Below are positions 39,501 through 47,684 of a DNA stretch of 64,000 nucleotides, in pieces (positions within the stretch are counted from its first letter, which is position 1; the number at the start of each line of letters is the position of its first letter). Source of the DNA: Duganella sp. OV510 (GTDB lineage Bacteria > Pseudomonadota > Gammaproteobacteria > Burkholderiales > Burkholderiaceae_D); assembly GCF_900100205.1 (NCBI RefSeq), contig NZ_FNEQ01000003.1, positions 434,001 through 498,000 on the forward strand, read 5' to 3'. The notes beneath the pieces are model-generated. The model was given only the letters and a program-made list of their open reading frames with translations. It did no database searches and had not been told where the DNA came from. The position numbers and the translations under genes are program-made.

Positions 39501-41226
39501 CGCGCAGCGAGTGCGCCTGCTCGCGGTCAATCGCCACACCGGCATTATGCAGTGCCGGCAGGATGGTCGACAGCGATGGCACGCGCTCCACCGAATACAG
39601 GCGGATGGTGGTATGGCCATTGTCCGCCTCCACCCGCACGTTGATGCGCGAGGTGTCCGGGCTGCGCAGGATCGTTCCCAGGTCGTGGAAGGCGGCGGAT
39701 GGCGTAGTGGTGGCGACGTAGTCGGTCGGCAGCGTGGCGCACATCTTGCGCAGGCTGGCGCGCAGCGGCACGTCGCTCACCGCGTCGGCCAGCACCGAGA
39801 ACTTGTCGTGCCAGCCGTCCATGACGGCCAGCAGCGGTTGCTGGATGTCGGTTTCCAGATCCAGCGGGTAGCGTGCGCCATGCGCGATCAGGTAGACGCG
39901 CGCCAGCGGGCCGTCGGCCACCAGCGTTTGCGAGCTGACGTGCTGCGCGCCGGCGCTGGCTTGCAGCGCCTTGGCCAGCGCCGAGGCGACACTTGCGCTA
40001 TAACGCTCGCGCGGCAGATAGACCAGCACATTCAGGTGGCGTGCGTAGACGTCGCGGCGGGCGAACACCTTGGCGCGCGGCTGCTTGTACAGCGAGACGA
40101 CCGCTCCGCAGACTTCTGCCAGCCATTCCGGTTCCGCTTCCAGCGCCTCGGTGCGCGGCAGCGATTCAAGGATCTCGACGAATTTCTCGGCGCGGAAGCC
40201 TTCCTGGCGCACACCGGCGATGCTCAACACGCGCGCCACACGGCCGCGCGCAAACGGCAGGCGATTCAACGGGGTGGCATTGCCGGCGCGGGTGAACAGG
40301 CCGACGAAGCAGTATTCGCCGAGCGTGGCGCCCTGTGCGTCGATATGGCGGATGCCGATGAAATCCAGCTGCTGGTCGCGGTGCAGCGTGCCTTCGACGT
40401 CAGCCTTGACGATGGACAGCGTGTGGGCGCGCTTGGTCAGCGTGTCGAAGTCACCCGGGATATTGGCCAGGCAGGTGCCGTACACAGGATGTGAAGTATC
40501 TTGCAGCACGCCGATGCGGCTAGGGATGTCGCGTTCCAGTTCGCGCACGCCCGGCTTGATGGCGTAGTAGGCGTAGCCGAACGGCTCGAAGCCTTCAGTC
40601 TTGGCCCATTCAAGGAAGGCGGCGACTTCCTTGCCTTCTTCGCCCTGGGCCGCAGCTTCGGCGCCGATGCGGCTGAAGTGTTCCAGCATGGCGGCGCGGT
40701 CGCGGCGCACGACGGCGGCGTCACGCGATACCATGACGATGCGCTCGGTCAGCGCGCCGATTTCTGCTTCCGGCAAGTCTTCGGACAGCAGCACCAGCAC
40801 ATACGATTCCAGCTTGGCGCCATGCTCGCCGACGGCGGCGACAGAACCGTCTGCATTGCGCGTTACCGGCAGCACGGCATTCAGCACGCTGTTGGCAATG
40901 ACGCGCAGCTTGCGCATGGCCATGACGATCGAGTCGACCAGGTAAGGCATGTCGTCATTGAGGATCAGCAGCGCAGTGGCTTTGCCGCCGCGACCATCGT
41001 CGTAGCGCAGCCTGGCGATCTGCGCGCCGCTGCCGCTACGTTTGGAAGCTTGAGTGAAACCGTCCGCCAGGACCGGCGCCAGGCTGTCGGGCGCGGTGCC
41101 CGCAAGGTCGTCGTCATCGATGGAGGCCAGCCAGGCGCTGACCAGGGCAGCGACTTCAGTGGCAGGCTTGTTGGCGTTGACCAGGTCCAGCGTTTGTTTG
41201 CGCAGGTCTTGTGGCGTTTGTTTCAT
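36523..41226 (-). CDS. gdhB: NAD-specific glutamate dehydrogenase, large (180 kDa) type
   Basis: Catabolic enzyme converting glutamate to 2-oxoglutarate, ammonia and NADH. The 1567-residue length is diagnostic of the large GDH class. The N-terminal half holds the ACT-like regulatory region. The catalytic region begins near residue 770 with GPVARGGLRWSDR, continues with AKGGFVCKLMP including the catalytic Lys region, then the Rossmann part with GVGDMSGDVFGNG. In P. aeruginosa the homologue is induced by arginine through ArgR and is allosterically activated by arginine. Here it lies between astB and astE. A 67-base gap after the astB side allows a promoter of its own. Confidence 0.96.
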   Translation of the reverse strand: MKQTPQDLRKQTLDLVNANKPATEVAALVSAWLASIDDDDLAGTAPDSLAPVLADGFTQASKRSGSGAQIARLRYDDGRGGKATALLILNDDMPYLVDSIVMAMRKLRVIANSVLNAVLPVTRNADGSVAAVGEHGAKLESYVLVLLSEDLPEAEIGALTERIVMVSRDAAVVRRDRAAMLEHFSRIGAEAAAQGEEGKEVAAFLEWAKTEGFEPFGYAYYAIKPGVRELERDIPSRIGVLQDTSHPVYGTCLANIPGDFDTLTKRAHTLSIVKADVEGTLHRDQQLDFIGIRHIDAQGATLGEYCFVGLFTRAGNATPLNRLPFARGRVARVLSIAGVRQEGFRAEKFVEILESLPRTEALEAEPEWLAEVCGAVVSLYKQPRAKVFARRDVYARHLNVLVYLPRERYSASVASALAKALQASAGAQHVSSQTLVADGPLARVYLIAHGARYPLDLETDIQQPLLAVMDGWHDKFSVLADAVSDVPLRASLRKMCATLPTDYVATTTPSAAFHDLGTILRSPDTSRINVRVEADNGHTTIRLYSVERVPSLSTILPALHNAGVAIDREQAHSLRVNGERHYVTSLSVDAASAAKLAKEEIVPVAEELFAALFNNEAEDGRLNGLVVEGGLSVREVQLVRAYMSYWRQASPRFSVRYMAETLRKQPALVKELVDAFLQRFDPANDDATRAAAVDKLADIKSRLPAINHADSEEVLGAMATLIGATLRTSYFQNGQQGDKIIFKFDTSNLLLVPEPRPFREIFVFSRRFEGVHLRGGPVARGGLRWSDRMEDYRTEVLGLVKAQMVKNAVIVPAGAKGGFVCKLMPKDATREVIAAEGEAVYRLFISSLLEVTDNRVLGNIVSPADTICYDGNDPYLVVAADKGTATFSDIANGIAVQRGFWLGDAFASGGSNGYDHKKMGITAKGAFEAVKRHFYEMDHDIHAQPVTMVGVGDMSGDVFGNGALLSRKLKIVAAFDHRHIFLDPNPDMEASFKERERMFALPRSSWEDYNKELISKGGGVFPRNARSIELSPEIRAALDIEETALAPEELMHRILLAPVDLFYNGGIGTYIKASTETHAQVKDRANDNIRVNGNELRCKVVTEGGNLGATQAGRIEFALSGGRIFTDAIDNSAGVDCSDHEVNAKMWLDVEMNAGQLSEADRNRILNEMTDDIERLVLRDNTLQTQLLVRELQAQVDADVQDGYAALIASLEEEGALSRELEQLPSVAELARRKADGRGLTTPELAVVIANVKNRYKRMLSALPLIENSWAESVLKPYFPDLLVATRPALAHPLANAILATVLANESVNRCGPLMLRQLAGEHGVDEADVILAWGQAWSALNLAPVYNTLDEDALKVPRAVSIKVDAHSRVLQKAVIEGALSVPGDQLRNGVGELTRLFANPETLAQLTPVSGQSEAELTAGLRAEFARAWMAVDAIEAVAAFVFAALSVSRPAGMDLPAFLQVGLALRAQVGIDTLERGLKLPATSRSQEQLRAYAQNALRRTQQRLLSQVLKHATGDHSALEAVEVVANTLGLSGYALATDLEQAMLDVWALSEAVNASTAALTA

Positions 41227-41293
41227 CGTTGCTTCTCCAATACGTTATAGGTATTTTGTGCTGAGGGGCCGCGCCGGCTTGTGGCTGCGCAGT

Positions 41294-42628
41294 TTAGTTA
41301 TAGAGTCCTGGCAGTCCCAGGATGCGGCTCAACTCTTCCAGGGCATTATGCACTTCTATCGCAAGTTGCGGGTCAGCCAGATCGGCAGGCTCCAGGCGGT
41401 CGCGGTAGTGTTTTTCCACCCACGCCACCAGCGTGTGATACAGCGCTTCGGTCATCACCACGCCTTGATGCATGGCGGCGGCTTCGACATCGGTCAGCGC
41501 CACACGCAAACGCAGGCATGCGGGACCACCGCCGTTGCGCATCGACTGGCGCAGGTCGAAATGTATCAGTTCATCGACAACGCTGCCGTCCGCCACCAGA
41601 TTTTCCAGGTAGCGCGCCACCGAAGCGACTTCCTGGCACTCGTGCGGAATCACCAGCGCCATCTTGCCATCGCCCTTGCTCAGCAACTGGCTGTTGAACA
41701 GATAGCTGGCCACCGCGTCGGCCACCGGCACGTGCGCCGTGTCAACGCGGATCGCGTTCAGGTCCGCGTCCACCGCGCCCATCGCACGGCGCAGCTGATC
41801 GAGCGCGCCTGCTTCGCTGGCGAATGCCTGCTCGTGGTAGAACAGGGCATTGGCGTTACCTACCGCGATCACGTCGTTATGAAACACGCCCTGATCGATG
41901 ACATCGGGATTCTGCTGCACATACACGGTGCGCTCGGCCGACAGGCCGTGCAGGCGCGCGACCGCCTGCGAAGCTTCCAGCGTCTGCCGTGCAGGGTACT
42001 TGCGCGGCGCCGTTGCGGACGCGTCAAACTCGCTGCGGCCGTAGACAAACAATTCGACACCGGCGCTGCCGTGATCCTTGCACAGGCGCGTGTGATTGGC
42101 CGCGCCTTCATCGCCGAAAGCTGGCGTGCCTGGCAGCGCGTCATGGACAGCGAAGTGCTTGTCATCCTTGAAAATGGCGCGCAGCGCACGGGCCGACTGT
42201 TCGTGCTCAAAAGCGCGGTGCAGCTTGTTGTTCAGGTTTGCGGCGGTGAAGTGCGTGCGGCCGTCTGCACTGTCGGCCGATGGGCTGACGGTGGCGGCGT
42301 TGGCGGTCCACATCGGCGAGGCCGAGTACGCGCAAGCCAGGATCACCGGCGCTTCCTTCGCCGCCTTCGACAGCACCTCGGCGTCGCTGCCGGTGAAGCC
42401 GATGCTGCGCAGCAGACGGAAGTTCGGGCGGTCCTGCGGCGGCAGCAGCGCCTGGCCGAAGCCGCGTGCTGCCAGTGCGCGCATCTTGGCCAGGCCTTGC
42501 AGCGCGGCCAGCCTGGGATTGGAGGCGCTCTTGACGTTGCTGAACGAGGCGACATTACCGAACGACAGGCCGGCGTAGTTGTGCGATGGACCGACCAGGC
42601 CGTCGAAGTTGAATTCGCGTGCGGACAT
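41294..42628 (-). CDS. astB: N-succinylarginine dihydrolase
   Basis: Second step of the AST pathway: hydrolyses N2-succinylarginine to succinylornithine, releasing two ammonia and CO2. Member of the guanidino-modifying (pentein) superfamily. The protein opens with [17 protein letters not shown], the family signature. The catalytic Cys lies in [11 protein letters not shown] at residue 371. The 444-residue length matches AstB. It begins 12 bases after the astD stop within the same-strand cluster. Confidence 0.96.
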   Translation of the reverse strand: MSAREFNFDGLVGPSHNYAGLSFGNVASFSNVKSASNPRLAALQGLAKMRALAARGFGQALLPPQDRPNFRLLRSIGFTGSDAEVLSKAAKEAPVILACAYSASPMWTANAATVSPSADSADGRTHFTAANLNNKLHRAFEHEQSARALRAIFKDDKHFAVHDALPGTPAFGDEGAANHTRLCKDHGSAGVELFVYGRSEFDASATAPRKYPARQTLEASQAVARLHGLSAERTVYVQQNPDVIDQGVFHNDVIAVGNANALFYHEQAFASEAGALDQLRRAMGAVDADLNAIRVDTAHVPVADAVASYLFNSQLLSKGDGKMALVIPHECQEVASVARYLENLVADGSVVDELIHFDLRQSMRNGGGPACLRLRVALTDVEAAAMHQGVVMTEALYHTLVAWVEKHYRDRLEPADLADPQLAIEVHNALEELSRILGLPGLYN

Positions 42629-42640
42629 GAGGTGCTACCT

Positions 42641-44122
42641 TTAGAAGTGCATGCCCGGCGACAGTTTCGCCGGCATTTCGAGGACATTGTTTTCGATCGA
42701 TGCGACCGGGTAGGCGCAGTAGTCGGCCGCATAGTAGGCGCTCGGACGATGGTTGCCGGACTGGCCAACGCCGCCAAACGGCGCGCTGCTTGCCGCGCCG
42801 GTGGTCGGACGGTTCCAGTTGACGATGCCGGCGCGGGCGCGTACCTGGAAAATCTTCCACAGCTTTTCGTCGTTGGAGATCAGCGCCGAGGCCAGGCCGA
42901 AGGCGGTATTGTTGGCGGCGTCGATGGCGCTTTCGAAGTCTGCTACGCGGATGATCTGCAACAGCGGGCCAAACCACTCTTCGTCCGGAATGCCTTGGGC
43001 GTCGGTGACATCCACGATGCCGGCCGAGACGAAGCCGGTGTTGGCGTCCAGGTGCTTCATCTGCAGCAGCAGCTTGCCGCCGCGCGCCACCATGTCGGCC
43101 TGTGCCTGCACCAGGCGCTTGGCGACTGCGGCGGACACCACAGGCCCCATGAACGGCGCCGGCTCGGCATCCGAGGGGCCAACGGTCAGGCGGCTGGCGA
43201 CGTCCACCAGGCGCGCGACGATCGCATCGCCGGCTGCGCCGGCAGGCAGAATCAAACGGCGCGCGCAGGTGCAGCGCTGGCCGGCCGAAATGAAGGCCGA
43301 CGAAATCGCCATGAACACGGCGGCGTCGGTTTCCTTCGCATCCCAGATCACCAGCGGGTTGTTGCCGCCCATTTCCAGCGCCAGCATCTTGCCCGGCTGG
43401 CCGCCGAATTGTTTATGCAGCGCGGTGCCGGTCTGGCAGCTGCCGGTGAACAGCACGCCGTCCAGCAGCTTGCTCTGGCCCAGTGCGACGCCGGTGTCAC
43501 GGCCGCCATTGACCAGATTCAGCACGCCATACGGCAGGCCGGCCTGCTGCCACAGCTGCACGGTTTTGATGGCGGTGCGCGGCGCGTATTCGCTCGGCTT
43601 GAACACCAGCGTATTCCCCGCAATGAGTGCCGGCACGATGTGGCCATTCGGCAGGTGGCCGGGGAAGTTGTACGGGCCGAATACGCCGAATACGCCATGC
43701 GGACGATGACGCAGCACCGCTTCGCCATCGGCGACCTTGCTGTGCGTCTCGCCGGTGCGGGCGCCGTAGGCTTGCACCGAGATATCGATCTTGTTGGCCA
43801 TGGTGGTGACTTCGGTGCGCGCTTCCCACAACGGCTTGCCCACTTCCTCGGCGATCAGCAGCGCCAGCTCCTCGGCATCCTGCTTCAGCAAGTCGCGGAA
43901 GCGGGTGCAGACCGCGATGCGTTGTTCCAGCGGCGTCAATGCCCAGGCGTCGAAGGCGGCGCGGGCGGCGGTGGTCGCCTGTGCCACGTCCTGCGCGGTC
44001 GATGCGCGACTGGACCAGGTCTGCTTGCCGGTGGCCGGGTTGATGGTAATCAGTTCCGGGCCGCTGCCATGCAGCCATTCGCCGTTGATGAAGTTGCTGA
44101 TGGTGGTCGTTGCATTAGCCAT
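42641..44122 (-). CDS. astD: succinylglutamic semialdehyde dehydrogenase
   Basis: Fourth AST step: NAD-dependent oxidation of succinylglutamate semialdehyde to succinylglutamate. Aldehyde dehydrogenase fold, 493 residues, with nicotinamide-binding GPYNFPGHLP, FKPSE (174-178), the general base E250 in LEMGGNNP and the nucleophile C284 in GQRCTC. All catalytic residues are in place. The start overlaps the preceding astA gene by 8 bases, implying coupling. Confidence 0.96.
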   Translation of the reverse strand: MANATTTISNFINGEWLHGSGPELITINPATGKQTWSSRASTAQDVAQATTAARAAFDAWALTPLEQRIAVCTRFRDLLKQDAEELALLIAEEVGKPLWEARTEVTTMANKIDISVQAYGARTGETHSKVADGEAVLRHRPHGVFGVFGPYNFPGHLPNGHIVPALIAGNTLVFKPSEYAPRTAIKTVQLWQQAGLPYGVLNLVNGGRDTGVALGQSKLLDGVLFTGSCQTGTALHKQFGGQPGKMLALEMGGNNPLVIWDAKETDAAVFMAISSAFISAGQRCTCARRLILPAGAAGDAIVARLVDVASRLTVGPSDAEPAPFMGPVVSAAVAKRLVQAQADMVARGGKLLLQMKHLDANTGFVSAGIVDVTDAQGIPDEEWFGPLLQIIRVADFESAIDAANNTAFGLASALISNDEKLWKIFQVRARAGIVNWNRPTTGAASSAPFGGVGQSGNHRPSAYYAADYCAYPVASIENNVLEMPAKLSPGMHF

Positions 44123-45170
44123 TGTTCTTCCTCGGATTGAGTGTCAGGGTCCGCACGGCGTCGCCGCTGTGGCAATGCAGCAGTTTCTGCTCGTCCTCCG
44201 GCAAGGCAATGACGCCGTTGACCGGAACCGCCTGCGACAGGATCATGCGGAAGTCTTTCATAGTGGTGTTCGAGACCAGCATCGGCTCGGTCTCCTCGCT
44301 GGCTGGCGCGCAGGCGGAATCCCAGTCGGTCGCCGCGCCGATATCGGCCAGTGTGCTGTCGCGCATCGCCCGCAGCTCGGACACGCGCGCTTGCAGCACC
44401 GGGCCGGCGTCGAAGATGTCCACATAGCCTTCGAAGTACATGCCTTCCTGTTCCAGCAGGCGGCGCGCCGGTGCGGTGGAGGTGTGCACCTTGCCGATGA
44501 CTTCCTGCGCGTCGTCCGGCAGGTAGGCGACGTACAGCGGCTGGCGCGGCATCAGTTCGGCGATGAAGGATTTCTTGCCCACCGCAGTCAATGCGTCGAC
44601 ATGGTCGAATTCCATCTTGAAGAAGTGGCGGCCCAGTCCTTCGTAGAACGGCGAACGGCCGCTCTCCTCCTGGTAGCCGCGCATCTCGGCGATCAGCTTT
44701 TCGGTGAACAGCTGCGGGAACTGCGCGATGAACAGGAAGCGGCTCTTGGACAGCAGCTTGCCGTTATTCCCCGTGCGGTAGTCCGGATGCAGGAACAGCG
44801 AGCACAGTTCGGTGCTGCCGGTCAGGTCGTTCGACAGGTACAGCGTGTCCATGCGGGTAAACACGTCCAGCTCGCGGCTGGAGTGCACCAGCGTGCCGAT
44901 GCGGTAGTTGTAGAACGGTTCGGTCAGGCCCACCGAACCCTTGATGGCGCACACGCCGGCCAGGCGGCCGGTATCGGTGTCCTCCATGACGAACATATAG
45001 TCGCGCTTTTCGGGCGGGATGGTTTCGGCGAACGAGGCGACGGCGATGTTCAGGCGGTCGCTCATCATCTTCATGTCCGGCTTGAGCGTGGTCATGCCGC
45101 TGCCCACCTGGGTGGCCATCACGTACAGGGCGTCGAGGTCTGTGGCTTGGATTGCGCGTACTACTAGCAT
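44115..45170 (-). CDS. astA: arginine N-succinyltransferase, second subunit (AruG-like)
   Basis: First AST step: transfer of succinyl from succinyl-CoA to the alpha-amino group of arginine. Two adjacent homologous genes occur here as in Pseudomonas, where AruF and AruG form a heteromeric enzyme acting on arginine and ornithine. By position this is the AruG-like copy. The N-terminus MLVVRAIQATDLDAL and the GNIxPxxR-like acyl-CoA region belong to the GNAT-related AstA family. 351 residues. The RBS lies in the 14-base gap after the first copy. Assignment of alpha or beta rests on order only. Confidence 0.92.
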   Translation of the reverse strand: MLVVRAIQATDLDALYVMATQVGSGMTTLKPDMKMMSDRLNIAVASFAETIPPEKRDYMFVMEDTDTGRLAGVCAIKGSVGLTEPFYNYRIGTLVHSSRELDVFTRMDTLYLSNDLTGSTELCSLFLHPDYRTGNNGKLLSKSRFLFIAQFPQLFTEKLIAEMRGYQEESGRSPFYEGLGRHFFKMEFDHVDALTAVGKKSFIAELMPRQPLYVAYLPDDAQEVIGKVHTSTAPARRLLEQEGMYFEGYVDIFDAGPVLQARVSELRAMRDSTLADIGAATDWDSACAPASEETEPMLVSNTTMKDFRMILSQAVPVNGVIALPEDEQKLLHCHSGDAVRTLTLNPRKNNG

Positions 45171-45184
45171 AGGTGGTCTCGTTT

Positions 45185-46222
45185 TTATATTCTGACGCAG
45201 ATGACGGCGTCACCTTCGGTGACGTGCAGCGCTTCCTGTACCTCTACAGACAGCGCCACGCTGAGTTGCGAGTCGAGCGCCGCGCAGTGCGTGATGACGG
45301 CGCGGAAGTCGTGCTCCGATCCGGACGACACGGCGTAGCGCAGCTGTGGCTCGCGGCCGCGGTCCGGCTGTTCCACCGAGGTGGCGACGCGGCGTTGCAG
45401 CGCGCCGGTGAAGGTGCGCAGCGAATTCTTATGCGCCTGCAAAATCGGGCCGCCGTCGAAGATGTCGATGTAGTCATCGGCTTCGAAGCCTTCGGCGGTC
45501 AGCAGGTTGAACGCCAGTTCGCCCGATGGATGGATCTGGCCCATGGCCGCCTGCGCGTCGCCCGGCAGCAGCGGCACGTACACTGGATAGTGCGGCATCA
45601 GTTCGACGATCAGCGTGCGGTTGCGGGCGCCGCCGATGGTGTGTTCGGCGTCGAGGAAATCCATCTGGAAGAATTTGCGGCCCAGCGCGTCCCAGAACGG
45701 CGAACCGCCGTCGCTGTCGGTGACGCCGGCCAGCGGTACGAAGAAGCGTTCGGAGAAACGGTGCGGCGCAACCACCGCCAGCATCAGCCGTGCGCGCGAC
45801 AACAGCGCGGCTTCGGCGCTGCCGTGTTCGCGCTCGCCGACGTAGAACGACGACAGTTGCGAGTAGCCGGTCAGCTCGGAGCACAGCGTCAGCGCGTGCA
45901 CGCTGTGGCTGATGTTGAGGTCACGCGAGACTTGCTGGATCACGTCGTTGCGAAAGGAGAAATAGGTGCCGTTGGAACCGGCGGCCGCGAACATGGCGGA
46001 GGTGCCGACGATTTTCTTTTCGTGCGGCGATTCCAGCACCAGCAGGTAGCCCTCTTCGCTTGGCAGGTCGACGTGGGCGGCAAACGAGGCGATCGACAGT
46101 TCGACCATGGCGCGGATTTTCTCGCGCGTCTTCGGCAGGGTATGCACTCCCGGCATGGGCACTGCGGCCAGCGCTTCAAGGGCTGGGATATCCGCAAGTT
46201 CGACCGGACGGACTACATACAT
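45185..46222 (-). CDS. astA: arginine N-succinyltransferase, first subunit (AruF-like)
   Basis: Homologue of the following gene, 345 residues, opening MYVVRPVELADIPALEALA. Matching AstA blocks can be seen in both, for example EGYLLVLESPHEKKIVGTSAM and the C-terminal IFDGGPILQAHKNSLR. By order after astC this corresponds to AruF, the other subunit of the heteromeric arginine/ornithine N-succinyltransferase. The spacing after astC is 89 bases and contains a 14-base-arm inverted repeat, unlike the other tight junctions of the cluster, so stoichiometry may be set here. Confidence 0.92.
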   Translation of the reverse strand: MYVVRPVELADIPALEALAAVPMPGVHTLPKTREKIRAMVELSIASFAAHVDLPSEEGYLLVLESPHEKKIVGTSAMFAAAGSNGTYFSFRNDVIQQVSRDLNISHSVHALTLCSELTGYSQLSSFYVGEREHGSAEAALLSRARLMLAVVAPHRFSERFFVPLAGVTDSDGGSPFWDALGRKFFQMDFLDAEHTIGGARNRTLIVELMPHYPVYVPLLPGDAQAAMGQIHPSGELAFNLLTAEGFEADDYIDIFDGGPILQAHKNSLRTFTGALQRRVATSVEQPDRGREPQLRYAVSSGSEHDFRAVITHCAALDSQLSVALSVEVQEALHVTEGDAVICVRI

Positions 46223-46246
46223 AGAAACTCCTTAGTGAACGCAAAA

Positions 46247-46299
46247 ACGTCATTCCCGCGACAGCGAAAATCCTTTGGCCGCCGGCGCGGGAATGACGT
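46247..46299. repeat. REP/dRS3-like inverted repeat inside the AST cluster
   Basis: Perfect 14-base arms ACGTCATTCCCGCG (46247-46260) and CGCGGGAATGACGT (46286-46299) are separated by 25 bases. The ATTCCC...GGGAAT core resembles dispersed extragenic repeats such as Neisseria dRS3. It fills most of the astC to astA gap and would form a stem in the transcript. No transposase nearby. Confidence 0.7.
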
Positions 46300-46311
46300 G
46301 GGATGTGGTGC

Positions 46312-47556
46312 TTACGCTGCTTTCAGCAGGCCGTCCAGCGACAGGCGCAGGATGCGGTCGGCTTCGGCGATCTGTTCGTCGGTGACGATCAGCGCAGGCG
46401 CCAGGCGCACCACGTCCATGCCAGCGATCAGCACCATCAGGCCGTTGCCCTCAGCGGCTTTCTGGATATCCTTCGAACGGCCCTTCCAGGCGTCGGTGAC
46501 CACCACGCCCAATAGCAGGCCGGCGCCGCGCACTTGCGTAAACACTTGCGGATAATCGGCCGCCAGTTTCTCCAGCGTCGCGCGCAGCTTGGCGCCGGCT
46601 TCCTTCACACGTGCCAGGAAGGCTGGCTGGTTGATGGTTTCCAGCACGGTCAGCGCGATGGTTGCAGCCATCGGGTTGCCGCCGTAGGTGGTGCCGTGCG
46701 AGCCGACGCTCAGCGTGGCGCCCAGCTCGTGGGTGGTCAGCATGGCGGCCACCGGGAAGCCGTTGCCCAGCGCCTTGGCCGAGGTCAGGATGTCCGGCAC
46801 GATGCCGTAGCTCATGTAGTGGAACAGCTCGCCGGTGCGGCCCATGCCGGACTGTACTTCGTCGAAGATCAGCAGGGCGCCGGTCTTGGTGCACAGGTCG
46901 CGCAGTTCTTGCAGGAAGGCTTTGTCGCCCGGCACCACGCCGCCTTCGCCTTGCAGCGGCTCAACGATCACCGCGCAGACATCGTCGCCGATGGCGGCGC
47001 GTGCCGATTCAATATCGTTGTAGGTGATGTGGTCGATCGACGGTGGCAGCGGCTCGAAGCCTTCGGTGTATTTCGACTGGCCGCCGACCGACACGGTGAA
47101 CAGCGTGCGGCCGTGGAACGACTGGTAGCACGAGATGATGCGCGACTTGTGCGGGCCGAACTTGGTGTGCGCGTGCTTGCGCGCCAGCTTCAGCGCCGCT
47201 TCATTGGCTTCGGCGCCGGAGTTGCAGAAGAAGGCGCGGTCGGCGAAGGTCGCTTCGGTCAGGGCCAGGCCCAGGCGCAGCACTGGCTCGTTGGTATAGC
47301 CATTGCCCAGGTGCCACAGGGTGTTGGCCTGACGGGTCATGGCTTCGACCAGGATAGGGTTGCAGTGGCCCAGCGCGTTGACGGCGATGCCGGAGGTGAA
47401 GTCCAGGTAATGCTTGCCAGCCTGGTCCCACAGGTCCAGGCCCGAGCCTCGGACCGGAACCATCGCTGCTGGTGCATAAGTCGGCACCAGAACCTCGTCG
47501 AACGTCTGACGGGTTACAGGACGGTTGAGAGCGGTCGTATCTACTTTGGCATTCAT
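46312..47556 (-). CDS. astC: succinylornithine/acetylornithine aminotransferase
   Basis: Third AST step: PLP-dependent transamination of succinylornithine with 2-oxoglutarate. It can also act in arginine synthesis. Class III aminotransferase, 414 residues, with the PLP phosphate region CNSGAEANEAALK, the Asp that contacts the ring nitrogen (D232, FDEVQSG) and the PLP Lys K261 (TSAKALGNG). The start at 47556 is preceded by AGGGAA. The frame open to 47652 is rejected. First gene of the run, placed as in the Pseudomonas aruCFGDBE operon, hence AstC rather than ArgD. Confidence 0.93.
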   Translation of the reverse strand: MNAKVDTTALNRPVTRQTFDEVLVPTYAPAAMVPVRGSGLDLWDQAGKHYLDFTSGIAVNALGHCNPILVEAMTRQANTLWHLGNGYTNEPVLRLGLALTEATFADRAFFCNSGAEANEAALKLARKHAHTKFGPHKSRIISCYQSFHGRTLFTVSVGGQSKYTEGFEPLPPSIDHITYNDIESARAAIGDDVCAVIVEPLQGEGGVVPGDKAFLQELRDLCTKTGALLIFDEVQSGMGRTGELFHYMSYGIVPDILTSAKALGNGFPVAAMLTTHELGATLSVGSHGTTYGGNPMAATIALTVLETINQPAFLARVKEAGAKLRATLEKLAADYPQVFTQVRGAGLLLGVVVTDAWKGRSKDIQKAAEGNGLMVLIAGMDVVRLAPALIVTDEQIAEADRILRLSLDGLLKAA

Positions 47557-47635
47557 GGCATTCCCTATCAAGATGTGGGTCATGCGCGGCACAGCGCCGC
47601 GTGGACCCATTGTAAAAGCGGGGATGCTAAAGTTC

Positions 47636-47673
47636 TTTTCAAATGGCGACAAGAATTTTTACTTTTGGCCGCA
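47636..47673 (-). promoter_or_regulatory. candidate ArgR (AraC-type) operator upstream of astC
   Basis: Reading the minus strand, TGCGGC-N8-AA (47673-47658) is followed after 6 bases by TGTCGC-N8-AA (47651-47636). The second matches the P. aeruginosa ArgR half-site TGTCGC-N8-AA exactly and the first at 4 of 6 positions of the leading block. Tandem half-sites are the known arrangement. It lies 80 bases upstream of astC and just after the argR stop. Confidence 0.5.
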
Positions 47674-47684
47674 AAGTAAACTTA

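Noticed and set aside
36307..40494. Very long plus-strand open frame (1395 codons) opposite gdhB
   Set aside because: It is antisense to a clearly conserved NAD-glutamate dehydrogenase and its translation is His/Arg/Gln-rich without domains. High-GC codon bias leaves the opposite frame open.
41054..44140. Plus-strand open frame (1028 codons) opposite astB and astD
   Set aside because: It is a shadow of two well-supported AST genes, with no recognisable fold and no RBS.
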